Positions 10,055-21,136 of a DNA stretch of 64,000 nucleotides are shown in pieces. Each line of letters starts with the position of its first letter. The stretch's first letter is position 1. The notes under the pieces were generated by a model that ran no database searches, was not told where the DNA came from, and saw only the letters and a list, made by a program, of their open reading frames with translations. The position numbers were made by a program, and so were the translations under genes. Origin of the DNA: Chaetoceros tenuissimus (taxonomy: Eukaryota > Bacillariophyta > Thalassiosirophyceae > Chaetocerotales > Chaetocerotaceae); contig BLLK01000027.1 in the NCBI GenBank assembly GCA_021927905.1, positions 62,001 through 126,000 on the forward strand, read 5' to 3'.

Positions 10055-10415
10055 TTGCGATAGGAACCTTTATCTAATTTCAAATGTCGATCGTGATATC
10101 TCGAACAAGAAATACTCGTAATGAACTAATGCAATGTTGGAGGTCAGTTTTTAATAAGTGTTGCAATTTTGCAATGGAAGTATGGAGTGTTTCGATTGCC
10201 AATGATGACGGATTTAACCGTCTAGGCCTTTTAAAAGTGAATCAGTTATTGGTTGATGTTGAAGATACTGTACTTACAAAACACTTTTATGAAGAAGAGA
10301 TGGGAGATGGGAAATGGGAAAGCTAAAAGAAAACTAAAGACTTCTTGTGGAGAAAATGGTTATCAGTATCAAACACTCTATTAGATTTACCATAATACAT
10401 TAGAACTTGAATTGA
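10055..10415. promoter_or_regulatory. Divergent promoter region (CinA/NMNAT fusion and FKBP-MsrA)
   Basis: 361 bp between two start codons facing away from each other. A plus-strand frame at 10084-10326 runs through it but lacks protein-like composition. No specific site recognised. Confidence 0.4.
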
Positions 10416-11489
10416 ATGATGCTAACATCAAAGACAATATTGCTCTGTTTGGTGATTGCGACTGTAAACGCCTTCACTCATTTACCTACTCGATCAACGA
10501 CTTCAAACCCTCCTAACTCGAGACTAGACATGGCCTCTTCTTCTCCACAAGCCGGTGATATCGTCTCAGTGACATACAGTCTGAAACCTAATGGAGATTT
10601 CGTACCTGAATCACTTATCGATGATGGATCGGTTCGTTTCGTTCTAGATGGCGGAAATTATCTACCTGCTCTTCATACTTTGGTGTCATCAATGACTGTC
10701 GGTGAAACCAAGAAGGGGGTTGTAATGGATGCAGGATATGGGGAACCACGTGAAGAATTGATTGCCAAGATTCCCATTGCCTCATCTGGAATCAACAAAT
10801 CCGATTTGAGCATTGGAACTGAATTGTTTCTGGCAAATGGTATGGCATGTAGAGTAATTGATTTAGACGATGAAAATTTTACAATAGATGCAAATCATGC
10901 GCTTGCTGGATCAACTTATTCTGCAGATGTAACTCTGGAATCATTCGAAAGTGGACCGTCCGCAAAGAAGTTTGAGTATCATCCAGAAGGTGTGGAAGGA
11001 AAGTTTGATGTGTTGACTATTGCTCTTGGATGCTTCTGGGGAGGAGAATTGGAATATATGAGAGTTCCTGGTGTTGTAGGAACAGCTGTAGGTTATACCC
11101 AAGGGCAAAAGGAAGATCCATCTTATCAGGAAGTTTGTAGTGGAACCACTGGTCATACCGAAGCTATTCAAGTTATATTTGATCCTGAAATTGCTTCTTA
11201 TGAAGAGCTTGTAAAGATTGGTTTAGAAAGGTTGGGAGATAGTAGATATCTTGTAAATCAAGTTGGAAATGATAAAGGTTCACAGTATCGCCACGGTGTA
11301 TATTATCATAATTTTGAACAAATGCAATTTGCAAAAGCTGTCATTGCAAGCTATGGAGACAAGTGTGTTACTGAATGCATGGAAGCTACGAAATTCTACA
11401 AAGCTGAAGATTACCACCAGCAATATCTACTAAAGGGAGGTCAAAGTGCAAAGAAAAATGCAAAGGAGACTATTCGATGCTATGGATAA
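10416..11489 (+). CDS. Plastid-targeted SlyD-like FKBP + peptide methionine sulfoxide reductase A fusion, 357 aa
   Basis: Residues 1-20 form a signal peptide ending TVNAF|THLP, the A-F junction that marks diatom plastid bipartite presequences. Residues ~45-175 form an FKBP/SlyD-like peptidyl-prolyl isomerase domain: GDIVSVTYSL, then the diagnostic DANHALAGSTYSADV. Residues ~200-357 are MsrA: ALGCFWGGELEY contains the catalytic Cys motif GCFWG, followed by VGYTQG, GTTGHTEAIQV and QYRHGVYY. The enzyme would reduce methionine-S-sulfoxide in proteins, and the fused isomerase may present substrates. Two consecutive ATGs (10416, 10419) are possible starts. All core motifs are intact. Confidence 0.9.
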   Translation: MMLTSKTILLCLVIATVNAFTHLPTRSTTSNPPNSRLDMASSSPQAGDIVSVTYSLKPNGDFVPESLIDDGSVRFVLDGGNYLPALHTLVSSMTVGETKKGVVMDAGYGEPREELIAKIPIASSGINKSDLSIGTELFLANGMACRVIDLDDENFTIDANHALAGSTYSADVTLESFESGPSAKKFEYHPEGVEGKFDVLTIALGCFWGGELEYMRVPGVVGTAVGYTQGQKEDPSYQEVCSGTTGHTEAIQVIFDPEIASYEELVKIGLERLGDSRYLVNQVGNDKGSQYRHGVYYHNFEQMQFAKAVIASYGDKCVTECMEATKFYKAEDYHQQYLLKGGQSAKKNAKETIRCYG

Positions 11490-11541
11490 ATAAATGGATT
11501 TAATCTTTCTTAGCTAACTGAAATATAATTTCATATCATGC

Positions 11542-13521
11542 TTAGCTTAGGTAATGCGCACCTGGTACAAAACGAGTTGCGCTTGGGACCGGTGGTGTAG
11601 GAAACTCATTTGTACTTGATGGTGCTGATGTTGGAAGGACCGGAGAAGAATTTGAGGGTACTGACTGCAATGAATTGATTGAAAATTCAGGTTCTGGTAA
11701 TCCCTTGATTCCTGGTACTTTCACGCGATAAAGCCCTCCACCATCAGGTCCACGTGTTGTAATGAACAATTCATCTAGATCTTCACCTCCAAATGTACAA
11801 CTAGTTGGACTAGAAACTGGCAAGTGAACAATAGTGTCTACATGCCCACTTTGTGGATTCACTCGAATAACACGGCCAGATCCAGATAGTGCAATCCAGA
11901 GGAAACCATCGCTATCAATCTGAGCTCCATCAGGTGCACCGGCAAGTTCTGGAGGCACGGTATAAACTAAACGCCTATTGGTAAGCTTCCCACCATCTTC
12001 CTTTGGATAATCGAAAGCATAAACTTTTCTTGTTGGTGTATCACAAAAGTACATGATATCTCCTTCCTTTGGAAAGCAAATACAATTGCTTACACGGTAT
12101 TTGTAGTCTAGAAGAGATTCGACTTCTAGTTTGGAATTCAAACGATATAATCCGGCATTGTTCTCGCCTGCCGATGCACCAGCACGGTGGTAATTGTTAT
12201 ACATACCAAATACTAATCTACCCTGTCTATCCACTCGTCCATCATTAGGTCTAGTAGTCTCAGTCTGTTCAGGTCTATCGCAAAGAACTTCACCTCCACT
12301 CGCAAAATCCTTTGAGTTGCTGGACATGTTCATTTTGATAAAAGCTCTTTCTCCTGCAACAACTAAATCCCCTTCTTCTGTACTTTCTTGCAAAGCAATA
12401 CACCCAATTGTTGTACCCATTAATCTCCTATATGGTGAATCTTTCAAGTTCCATGCCCACACCTCTTCTTCAGGTGCAGATATCCAATATAAACATTTGT
12501 CCTTCACTGACCAAATCGGGGACTCTCCCAATACATTCTTAGTTTTTACAACTTCAGTTGCTATCAATTCCTTTGGACTTTGATTGTCGAGGTTAGAATA
12601 AGTACCACCATCTACAATACGAGTAAATGAGTCTGCTGTCAAAGAAGCACCTCCCACCAATGCTCCGTCAACATCAGGCATTTGCATTAATTCATCAATG
12701 CTTGCTGGAGAGACTGATCCTCCATACTGAATCTTAACTTCATTTGCATACTCGACTCCAAATAAATCAGATAAAGTTCCTCTCACCGCAATGTGTGCGC
12801 TTTGTGCTTGCTCAGAAGTCGCCACTTTTCCAGTTCCAATAGCCCAAACTGGCTCATATGCAACGACGATTCTCTTCAAATCTTCCTTTTTCAATCCCAT
12901 CAGACCTTTCTTCAGCTGTAGATCTACAACTGATTTCAGCAGTCCACTTTCATATTCCTCTTCAGTTTCACCAACACATAGAATAACGTTCAGATTTGGT
13001 TGTTCCATGCAAAGATGTACTTTTGCATTGATATCTGAATCTGACTCCTTGTACAATGTTCTTCTTTCGGAATGGCCTAGCATGACATATGAAGCACCTA
13101 AAGAGCTTATCATTGAAGCAGCAACTTCACCGGTGAATGCTCCTTTAGTTTCTAGACCAACATTTTGAGCACCTACTTTGATTCCGGTCCCATCGAGCTC
13201 ATTTATAGCGGTTGTGAGATAAGGAAAAGGAGGGAAAACAACTATTTCTGGACCGTCGAGAGTTCGATGATTCTTGAAATTTCCTGAGATCAGTTTCAAT
13301 AGATTTTCAGCTTCTGAAATTGTAGCTGGGTTTAGTTTCCAATTGCCTGCAATTATTGGCCTGCGATTTTGTGAAAGTGAAAAGATAGCAGTTGAAACAC
13401 TCCTAATAGGATACGTTGATTGCGCGAAAGGAGTCTGTGGTACTACGAAACTCCAGGATCCTTGTAAGACCCCAAAAATGACGGCAGCTACGAGTAGAAT
13501 TTCATTTGGATTTCGAAGCAT
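11542..13521 (-). CDS. Plastid triosephosphate isomerase + SMP-30/gluconolactonase-like fusion, 659 aa
   Basis: A presequence with hydrophobic core ends GSWSF|VVPQ, a plausible signal-peptide plus A/S-F plastid motif. Residues ~52-305 are a complete TPI: IAGNWKLNP (substrate Lys), MLGHSERR (His), VVAYEPVWAIGTGK (catalytic Glu), IQYGGSVSP and DGALVGGASL. Residues ~330-615 are a six-bladed SMP-30/gluconolaconase domain: GESPIWSVKDKCLYWI, TRPNDGRVDRQGRLVFG, GAPDGAQIDSDGFLWIAL and SCTFGGEDLDELFITT. A Pro/Ser tail follows. TPI interconverts DHAP and GAP in plastid carbon metabolism; the fused lactonase could act on sugar lactones. Both active sites look intact. I recall TPI-gluconolactonase fusions being noted in diatoms. 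Confidence 0.93.
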   Translation of the reverse strand: MLRNPNEILLVAAVIFGVLQGSWSFVVPQTPFAQSTYPIRSVSTAIFSLSQNRRPIIAGNWKLNPATISEAENLLKLISGNFKNHRTLDGPEIVVFPPFPYLTTAINELDGTGIKVGAQNVGLETKGAFTGEVAASMISSLGASYVMLGHSERRTLYKESDSDINAKVHLCMEQPNLNVILCVGETEEEYESGLLKSVVDLQLKKGLMGLKKEDLKRIVVAYEPVWAIGTGKVATSEQAQSAHIAVRGTLSDLFGVEYANEVKIQYGGSVSPASIDELMQMPDVDGALVGGASLTADSFTRIVDGGTYSNLDNQSPKELIATEVVKTKNVLGESPIWSVKDKCLYWISAPEEEVWAWNLKDSPYRRLMGTTIGCIALQESTEEGDLVVAGERAFIKMNMSSNSKDFASGGEVLCDRPEQTETTRPNDGRVDRQGRLVFGMYNNYHRAGASAGENNAGLYRLNSKLEVESLLDYKYRVSNCICFPKEGDIMYFCDTPTRKVYAFDYPKEDGGKLTNRRLVYTVPPELAGAPDGAQIDSDGFLWIALSGSGRVIRVNPQSGHVDTIVHLPVSSPTSCTFGGEDLDELFITTRGPDGGGLYRVKVPGIKGLPEPEFSINSLQSVPSNSSPVLPTSAPSSTNEFPTPPVPSATRFVPGAHYLS

Positions 13522-13929
13522 CGTTCAAAAATGTGAGGATAGAAAGGGGTATACCATACGACAACTATGAAGTAATTTTGCATGTGAATGTAATGAAGCT
13601 CAAGATAGAGAGTAGAGAGAGCAGTGTAAAAAATCCGGCGAAAAAAATCCGGCCTGAAAAAAGGCGTGGAAAGATATTATTTACGCAGCTACGTCTCTTG
13701 CTGATTAAAATGAAAAGGGGGGGCGGGCATCCCCTGAGCATCATTGCTATTCTTACGACTACTAGATTCTTTTGAATTGATTCTTCCATTTTCAATTTCA
13801 GCAAAAGTATGCTGGAATTCATTGGACGAGTGTCACTACTTTGAGACGATTCAAAAATATTTACATATAAATATCTCATAAAATAAAACTAAAAAGACAA
13901 AACAAGCGCAAACCATTCTGAACACTACC
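13522..13929. promoter_or_regulatory. Divergent promoter region (TPI fusion and silaffin-like gene)
   Basis: 408 bp between divergent start codons. It contains a direct repeat AATCCGGC (about 13631-13655) and a G/C patch near 13718-13735. No known motif assigned. Confidence 0.4.
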
Positions 13930-14636
13930 ATGTACATCAAGCCCATCATTGTATTCACTCTTATCACTGGCATTGCCGAAGCTAAGAAATTTAATGGAGT
14001 TCGTGGGGGAATAAAGAAGCAAAACAATGCTCCAATATATTCCAAAGAATATGAAGCTGATACAATTGATAAGGTATGTTCACAAAATAAGATTCCATTG
14101 AAATGAAGTGAAAATTCAAATGTAGTTGGTTTATCTTAATCCTGTCCTCTTTTCCAAAGCCAAAAACAAGACATTTGATGCAGAGATCTTCCGATAGCAG
14201 CAGCAGCAGTGACAGCAGTGATAGCTCATCCTCGTCATCTTCTAGTGACAGCTCTTCCTCGGATAGCAGCAGCGATAGCTCATCCTCGTCCTCATCTTCT
14301 TCTCGTCGTCATAGACATTTGATGCAGAGATCTTCCGATAGCAGCGATAGCAGCAGTGACAGCAGTGACAGCAGCAGCAGCAGTGACAGCAGTGACAGCT
14401 CATCCTCGTCATCTTCTAGTGACAGCTCTTCCTCGGATAGCAGCAGCGATAGCTCATCCTCGTCCTCATCTTCTTCTCGTCGTCATAGACATTTGATGCA
14501 GAGATCTTCCGATAGCAGCAGCAGCAGTGACAGCAGCAGTGACAGCTCATCCTCGTCATCTTCTAGTGACAGCTCTTCCTCGGATAGCAGCAGCGATAGC
14601 TCATCCTCGTCCTCATCTTCTTCTCGTCGTGATTAA
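13930..14636 (+). CDS. Secreted Ser-rich silaffin-like protein, 206 aa, one intron
   Basis: Exon 13930-14073 and exon 14160-14636 join in phase 0 (GTATGT...CCAAAG). Residues 1-18 are a signal peptide (MYIKPIIVFTLITGIAEA), then a Lys-containing linker KKFNGVRGGIKKQN. The remainder is three near-identical modules of Ser with periodic Asp (SSDSSDSS runs), separated by SSRRHRHLMQRSSD. Each junction contains R-H-L, which fits the RxL proprotein-cleavage motif described for silaffins, and Ser/Asp runs are typical of heavily phosphorylated biosilica proteins. Modules start at 14178, 14322 and 14496. Lys is scarce in the repeats, unlike classical silaffins, so a silacidin or cingulin-like relative is equally possible. 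Function is inferred from composition only. Confidence 0.72.
14178..14636 (+). repeat. Three in-frame tandem repeats, 144-174 bp each
   Basis: Units begin ATGCAGAGATCTTCCGATAG at 14178, 14322 and 14496. They share almost the same AGC/TCA/TCC serine codon order, which points to recent unit duplication rather than convergence to Ser. Confidence 0.85.
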
Positions 14637-16263
14637 GTATTTCCTTCATTGAATTTGATTCGATCTATACGGATTTCCTTTTTTAAAAGCCATATGAGTA
14701 ATATATAAATGAGTATGTACTTTTCTCTTCCCTGTCACAATTATTTCTAGGTGTATTCATAGCTTGGAATTTATAAATGGATGTCAAAGACAATTGATCG
14801 AAAAGCTAATTTCTATACTAGAATTTCAATTAGTGCAGGCATTGATCTCTTCGTCATAGCTCCCCTTCAATGATTTCGAAAATTCATTGACTCATATTGC
14901 AGCAGTTACTTCTTCAAACGTAGCAGAAGGGTTATTAATCTTTCCCTTCAAAATCTGACGGACAAAGTAGAGGAAGGAATCAAGGCTCCAGTCATACAAA
15001 CAATTTCTCTTTCTATATAGAATGCTATTTAGAGTAAACGCCACTCTACAAACGAATTTGCCAGGAAATAGTAGGAAGCGCTGGTATATCTAATTCAACG
15101 AGCTTAGACTAACCAGAAAATCCTCTTGAATGAACAAGACATCTTCACTCCACTTCATTTCTTTATTCAACTCTTTTTTTAGTTTTCTCCTACCAGTAGT
15201 CCTTTCCTTTCTCTATATTTGTGTTTTCAACCCACATTTCGATAATCTTCGCCTCCACCAATATCACATTCTCTAAATATTCGAAGAGGCAAATCGAACA
15301 AATAAGCCATTATCTTTTTCGTTTCAAGAAGTACTTCTATATCGTTTGGTGACCACTCTATGACATCATACTCCATTTTTGCAGTCAAATCTATCTAGAC
15401 TGGAGAAATTTTCCATGATGTGATGTGGACAAATTCTATAAAATTGCACATTGGTATGTTCAGGCAGTGGAACATGTAGAGTTCTAGAGGATTGATATTT
15501 AGTAACATGCCCAAAGCGATCGGCCATCGAGAATCATACTGCTACAACTACAAAGAAAGATTTTTCTTTTTAGAATAAATGTTGTTCTTCGTATGGATTC
15601 TGTCAACCCTGAAAATATCAGTTGAGACGATCGTGTATTATAGATGCATATAAGATGTTTCCTTAGTATAGTGTTTAATGTAATGAGTTTTTTTCTTGGT
15701 AATATTTGAATGCAAAATTCTTGTCACGTAATCTGTTTACAACACAACAACGTTCTCTCGCCCCTATTGGTACAATCTTTGTTCTTTATTCACTTAAAAC
15801 AGTTTTTTTGCTGTCATTAGAAATATACTTTCTTCCTCATAGGTGGATTCTTCATTCCAGCCATTAGCCTCTACCTTTTCAATTTTGCCTCAACTACTCA
15901 TCTCGTCAACGATTGATTTCATTCCATCCAACTTTGCTAGATTGATTTTTTTTCTCCGCGTAAACGAAAAACTCAGAGTGAGTTGGAAGATTGCCCATTA
16001 CACGGATGATTAAGATGCAGAGAGTGAAACGTACTAAAACTACATGGGGTCTACAAAGTCTTCGACATCTTGGCAAATTACCTCCATCATATTGTATAAA
16101 ACTGTTTCATCGTTTCGAAACGGAACAGTTTGTATGTGATCTCTGCAAACTCGAAACATGGTCTGAGGACAAGGAATGAACCTGTCTCAGGTCGTTTTTG
16201 AACATTTGTACATTTTGACAGAGGCAAAGTACTCTTCATCAGCAGATTGAACTTCACTCTCAA
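14637..16263. other. Long intergenic region with possible coding remnants on the minus strand
   Basis: 1.6 kb without a supported gene. On the minus strand 15376-15227 encodes a 49-residue frame (EYDVIEWSPNDIEVLLETKK then DLPLRIFRECDIGGGEDYRN) of protein-like composition. Neighbouring fragments in other frames (about 15380-15540) also look protein-like, suggesting a decayed gene. The plus-strand frame at 15991-16179 is not convincing. Confidence 0.3.
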
Positions 16264-19200
16264 TTAAAGTGTCAGACCATCATATGGACCCAACCCATAC
16301 GCGTTTAAAATTAAATCGTCAGCTAACCCCCCACTGTCATCAAATAACCAACTTGCAAAATCATAAAATTGATAGGCAACTGCAAAATGACCTGGTGTCT
16401 GACCTTGTTTATTCTGGTGGTTTGGATTAGCACCTTTATCAACGAGAAGTTTTCCTATTCGGAGGTTCCCATTTTGGGCCGCAATATGTAAAAGTGTATT
16501 TCCATGCTCATCAGCTTTGTTCACATGGAAGAGTTGGTCATCAATAGATTTTTCATACAATGTGCCCATGTTCTCCATGTACGGAACACGTACAGACCTG
16601 CGGTCGAATGCAGTTGAAGGAATAGATACCAGAGCTTCCTTAACCATTCCATACTTTTGATTACGAACCCAGGTAGATAAATCCTGTAGAGAAGGAGGAA
16701 TTTCAGCCTAGAAAAATCATTATTGAGTACAAGTAGTGAATTTAACATATGTACAAATGGCATACAAAATCTTACATGTTGTCTCCCTGTTGATGAAGCT
16801 GACGTAGCAGTGTTTATCGAAAGAGGTGTGAATGGTGTCTTGAGTGGGGTTCTAACAGAAGTCAGAGGTGTATTTCCCTAAAGAATTTTAATTGTACAGT
16901 GAGTAAATAAAGCATCGAAGTAAACTTTGAATGAAGTAAAAAGAAACCTCACCACTTGATTCAATTCTCCATCGAAATCGTGATTGGCTCCTTCTACCTG
17001 TTCCTGTGTAAGTCTCAACTTTGAAATTCCAAATAGTATTTTTTTCCTATGCAATTTGTGCTCTATTCCCAAAGTGTTCAAGAGATCATCATCGGTAAGC
17101 TGAAAGAGAAAAGGACCATCAATAGATGCATCACGAAATACATCTTCGTATTGACCCAATGATAGTAGCTGCAACCATTCAACAACTTGGTCAACCTCCC
17201 AATATGAAACAGGAGCCTCGGATTTCAACATGTACATATCAGTCCTTCTTTCCTTAGACCCTTGTTCTTGTGCAAGCGATTGTCCATTACATTCTTTTGG
17301 CATTGATCGAGCAACCATTGGAACAGTCATAGTCTTCATAGCTTTCATCATATTTACAGCTGTCAAATATGACATGGACATGCTAGAAAAGCCGAATTTC
17401 ATCATATTCTCTGTTGATTCCATTAACTGCGTTGTCTTTTGATCATCCATCAGACGCATAGGATTCACTTCTTTATGCTCTTTTACTTGCTCCTCCTCTT
17501 TTGTTTCCCCTGAAATCTTCTTTGACATTCTTTTTACACTTGCATCTTGTCTGGACCTTATTTCTTGTAATTCAATTTCTTGTGTTTCTAATAAAGATAC
17601 AAGTTTTCGCTCTAGTGTATTGACAGCCTGCTCCTTAAGTTTTTTTGTCTTTTCCAGCCGAAGCAGTTGCTCCTCAAATGATTCAAGTTGAACTTTTCTA
17701 TCGGAGATCTTGAGTAGCAAGGTGCTGAACTCTTCATCCAATAATCTACAAGCCATTGTGAGAATAATATCTTTTTCAGCGATACAAATGAAAAATAGAA
17801 CTTACGCCTTTTTATCCCGAAGAGACACATCTGCTTTTGCCCTTGCAGCTGTAAACATTGATGACTTGAGGTCAACCTCTATCAAGCTAATTTCCTGCAT
17901 AGCCTTCTCAAGAGATAGTAATTGGTCCTCAAAGTTTGCTATTTCCTTTGTCACTGTGTCCACCTTTTTCTCGACAACTTCTTTTTCATCGGCAAGTATG
18001 CTCAGTTCGGACTTTAGACGAGTTGCTTCTATCTTATGTTCTGCCAGCATTTGGCGCCCAAGTTCGATCCCTCTATTCTGACTTCTACTAAAGAGATACT
18101 TGCCTCTTTCATCATCAGCCAACTCCCTTCCCAGATGACCTCGAAAAACCCTCTGTATTTGAATCGTTGAATATCGTCTATATCTGCGTATCCCAACTAA
18201 TCGTATTGCCTGGTACCTTCGCCACAAGCTTTGGAAATGAATTGCAGCAACATTCCGGTTCATAATGATGATTTTCACATGTTTACGAGCCACATATCCT
18301 CTCCATACTCTAGCAAGTTGAATTTGGGACTTTTTCGTAATCCTCTTGTAATAGGAGGTCTTTCTTCCAACAGCACCTCGATATATTCTTTGTACAAAAC
18401 GAGCTGCCCACAACTCTCTCCTCTTCTCAACGAAAATTTTCCTTCCAAGCATCCCTCTATAACATCGTTGTATGGTCAGAGCACATGTTTGTTTCCTCAA
18501 TCTTGTCATCATTGTCTTTGCCATGTATACTCGTAGAGCGGACTGAATGATACTTGCAGCTTGTTGGAATCTAGATAGACGTCTACGATTTCTTTTCAAG
18601 CGCCAGGACATGTATTCCTTGCTTTTCTTTTCACCACCAGGATCAGAATAAATTCGAGATGCTGGTCCTGGTTTGTAAATTTGGTTCTTTTGTCTTTCAA
18701 AGGAAGGATTTTCTGGATCTAGAAGTAATTTTGGCTTGGAAGGGGACTCTTCCTGTGGAGTAAAATATTTCGCTACTTGTGCATCCAAGTGTCTGACAAG
18801 TTTCTCCTTGTTTGGTGAATTTTCATCATGGTCAGTATTATTGTCTCTATCATTCAAACTCTTGGACATGGAGATAATGTCATTCCAAGTACTACTTTTG
18901 GTTTCTTCGTTGTTTTCCTTGTCGTTAACAACTGGTCTACATATTGCAGTTTTTGCATCCTTCATTTGAGAGTTCAGTTCAGATACATTCCCAGTCAACA
19001 TAAGTTCAACCAACGAGCCTATCATTCTCTTTTTTTCTTGCAACAATTCATGTCCACCATTTGTTGTCAATGCCACTGAGCGCTTACCTCCCTTTCTAAA
19101 TAAAGCCTTTTGTACCGTGCTACAACTTTCTCTTCCATCTAGAAATGAACTTGCATGCAATGGTCGGACGAGACCAGAATCATTTCCATGAAGAGATACA

Positions 19201-20834
19201 ATAGGCGCAAAGATGTCTTTTATGATGCCACGAATATCGACATTATCCAAAACACCTTCACATAGCCGAACTCGTCCCCGAAGACTGATTGGATTATGTA
19301 TAGCACAGTAAAGATTCAAAACCAGAGGTGTTGTATTTCTCTCAAGGTACTCATTCGAAAAGAGAAACCTTGAATAAAAATAAATGGGCAGATCTGGTCT
19401 TTCTTCTGGAGAGCATTGAAATACGTTTCTACAATCATGAATCACGGCGGCATAGTGAAGATCTATATAGGATAACGCATTGACAAGAAATATCCCTTTT
19501 AAAGTTGGTTGTTGACGGGCCTTGGCATACAAACATGCAATAGAGCCTCCTTGTCCATGCCCCATGATAAAATATGGTTCGTTTGTTGGAAACTCGTTCG
19601 TGCCTTCTGTCCCGACATGTTCAACCAACTTTTCCAAACACTTGGAATGAAAAGCATTGTTGAGACACTGTGTGGGACTGAAGTTAGTATAGGCTTGACC
19701 GGCATAATTCCATAAAAGAATCCGATGTCCTTTGTTTCTATGTAGAAAATCCTTGAAGAAAATTTCCATTCGCTCAAGTGTTTCAAAAATGTCATGACAG
19801 ACAATTAAATTGCATGCTTCATGGTTTCTCCTTTTGCTTGATTTGTTGGTAGCTTTTGCGGACTCTGCACTGGTCATGACACAATAGGGTAACTCGGTGT
19901 TGTCATCAATCTTTATTCTCTGAACCTTGATGCATTCTTGCTTTTTTTCGCTGGGATTGCTTGAAACAGAGCGTTCTTTCGATTTCTTAATTTTCATACT
20001 TTTCGGTGACTTCTTTATGCTTAACTTTTTGGTCGATTTCTGTATATTTTTAACCTTGACAGGTGCACCAATTTCAACTGTTGGTTCTATTTCTTGCAGA
20101 GTAGAGCTATTTGAAACGAAATCTCTTGATATTGAAGTTTTAACTTCTTGCTCGCAATCAGCAATTGGATCCATAAAACTGTTCCTTCGATAGGCTGGAT
20201 TATGTGCCTTCTCAGGAAAATTATCCTCTACAATTTGATTTAGTCCAAATACTTCATCTTCCAATGTATTCATAACCATCTTTTGGAACTTCAAGTCTTG
20301 AAGACATCTCGTCTGCGTAAGAAGCTTGTAGGTGTGGAAACAAACACTGCAGACTCGAACTAGACCCGAATCAGACGCAATTCCTTCATCTCGATTCGAT
20401 TCTCCACAACATACATTTTCTTCAGAACCCATATCAAAAGTGGTATTCATATCTTCCAAACGCAAAAACTGTATTCGATGTTCTATTTTGTATCGTTCTA
20501 CGCTTACTTTCGGTACAGTACAAATTCCTTTCGATCCCATTTTCAGCCTTCCTCTAATTTTCAATTTCGTGACATCACCATTATCCTCTAGTTCCCTTAG
20601 TTCTTCCTTCGTCAAAACTTTCTTCAAGATATCATATGCTCGTTTTCTATCATCGATATCGTTTTGCTTTCGATTTCCTATTCCTGACTGTTGTCTAGAT
20701 CTCTTTTTTGAAATAAAGTCTCGTTGAGGATCAAAAGCATTGACAAGGCTACAAAATTCTCCAGCACATTTGATGGACTTTCTTATTGTTTCTGTATCGG
20801 ACGAAGGTAATTGATTGTTTGTTTTCAACGTCAT
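16264..20834 (-). CDS. Large multidomain protein: alpha/beta-hydrolase-like, six IQ motifs, coiled coil, SAM, ankyrin; 1455 aa
   Basis: Four exons: 20834-17806, 17745-16953, 16877-16776 and 16707-16264, with frame preserved at each GT-AG junction. The order is a basic N-terminus, then an alpha/beta-hydrolase-like domain (residues ~340-610: LIVCHDIF, HRILLWNYAGQAYT, FIMGHGQGGSIACLYA, IVSLHGNDSGLV, NGGHELL). Six IQ motifs follow (~805-945; e.g. CALTIQRCYRGMLGRK), then coiled coils, a SAM domain (~1170-1240; VVEWLQLLSLGQYEDVF), and C-terminal ankyrin-type repeats (DEHGNTLLHIAAQNGNLRIG). The nucleophile elbow reads GHGQG where active hydrolases have GxSxG, so this domain is probably non-catalytic. 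IQ motifs imply calmodulin or myosin-light-chain binding, and SAM and ankyrin imply scaffolding. ATG 20834 is the first good start; a GTG-begun extension upstream is unlikely. Confidence 0.8.
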
Positions 20835-21136
20835 TGCTCCATTGTTTTTTTGGAGGGGAAGGAAAGAGACCTTGGTTTTAAAAAACTCCTTGTCTTTACC
20901 TCGACTGGAAGCGATGATGTTCCTGTTACACTCTTTCGTCAAATGAAATTTGTAGTCACAGGTGATTGATCCAATCACCAACTATCAGACCTCTATTGTT
21001 GCTCTTTCCTTCTTGTGTTATTATATGATTATGTATTATTAGTTTCATTGAATAAATAGTAGATGTTTTACTTTTACTTAGGTGCATCATTTTTTTATCT
21101 ATATACTTCTGTCGTCTTTCTTAAATACTGTATATA
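20835..21136. other. Intergenic, 302 bp
   Basis: AT-rich spacer between the start of the IQ/SAM/ankyrin gene and the 3' end of the Cys-rich gene upstream on the same strand. Nothing else seen. Confidence 0.4.

Noticed and set aside
10084-10326. 80-codon plus-strand frame between divergent genes
   Set aside because: Sits entirely in the shared promoter, with no recognisable features.
15991-16179. 62-codon plus-strand frame with a CDLC-like pair
   Set aside because: Too short, no flanking exons found, isolated in a decaying spacer.
19530-19580. Calling the large minus-strand protein an active lipase or esterase
   Set aside because: The nucleophile elbow is GHGQG without Ser, so hydrolase activity is not supported.
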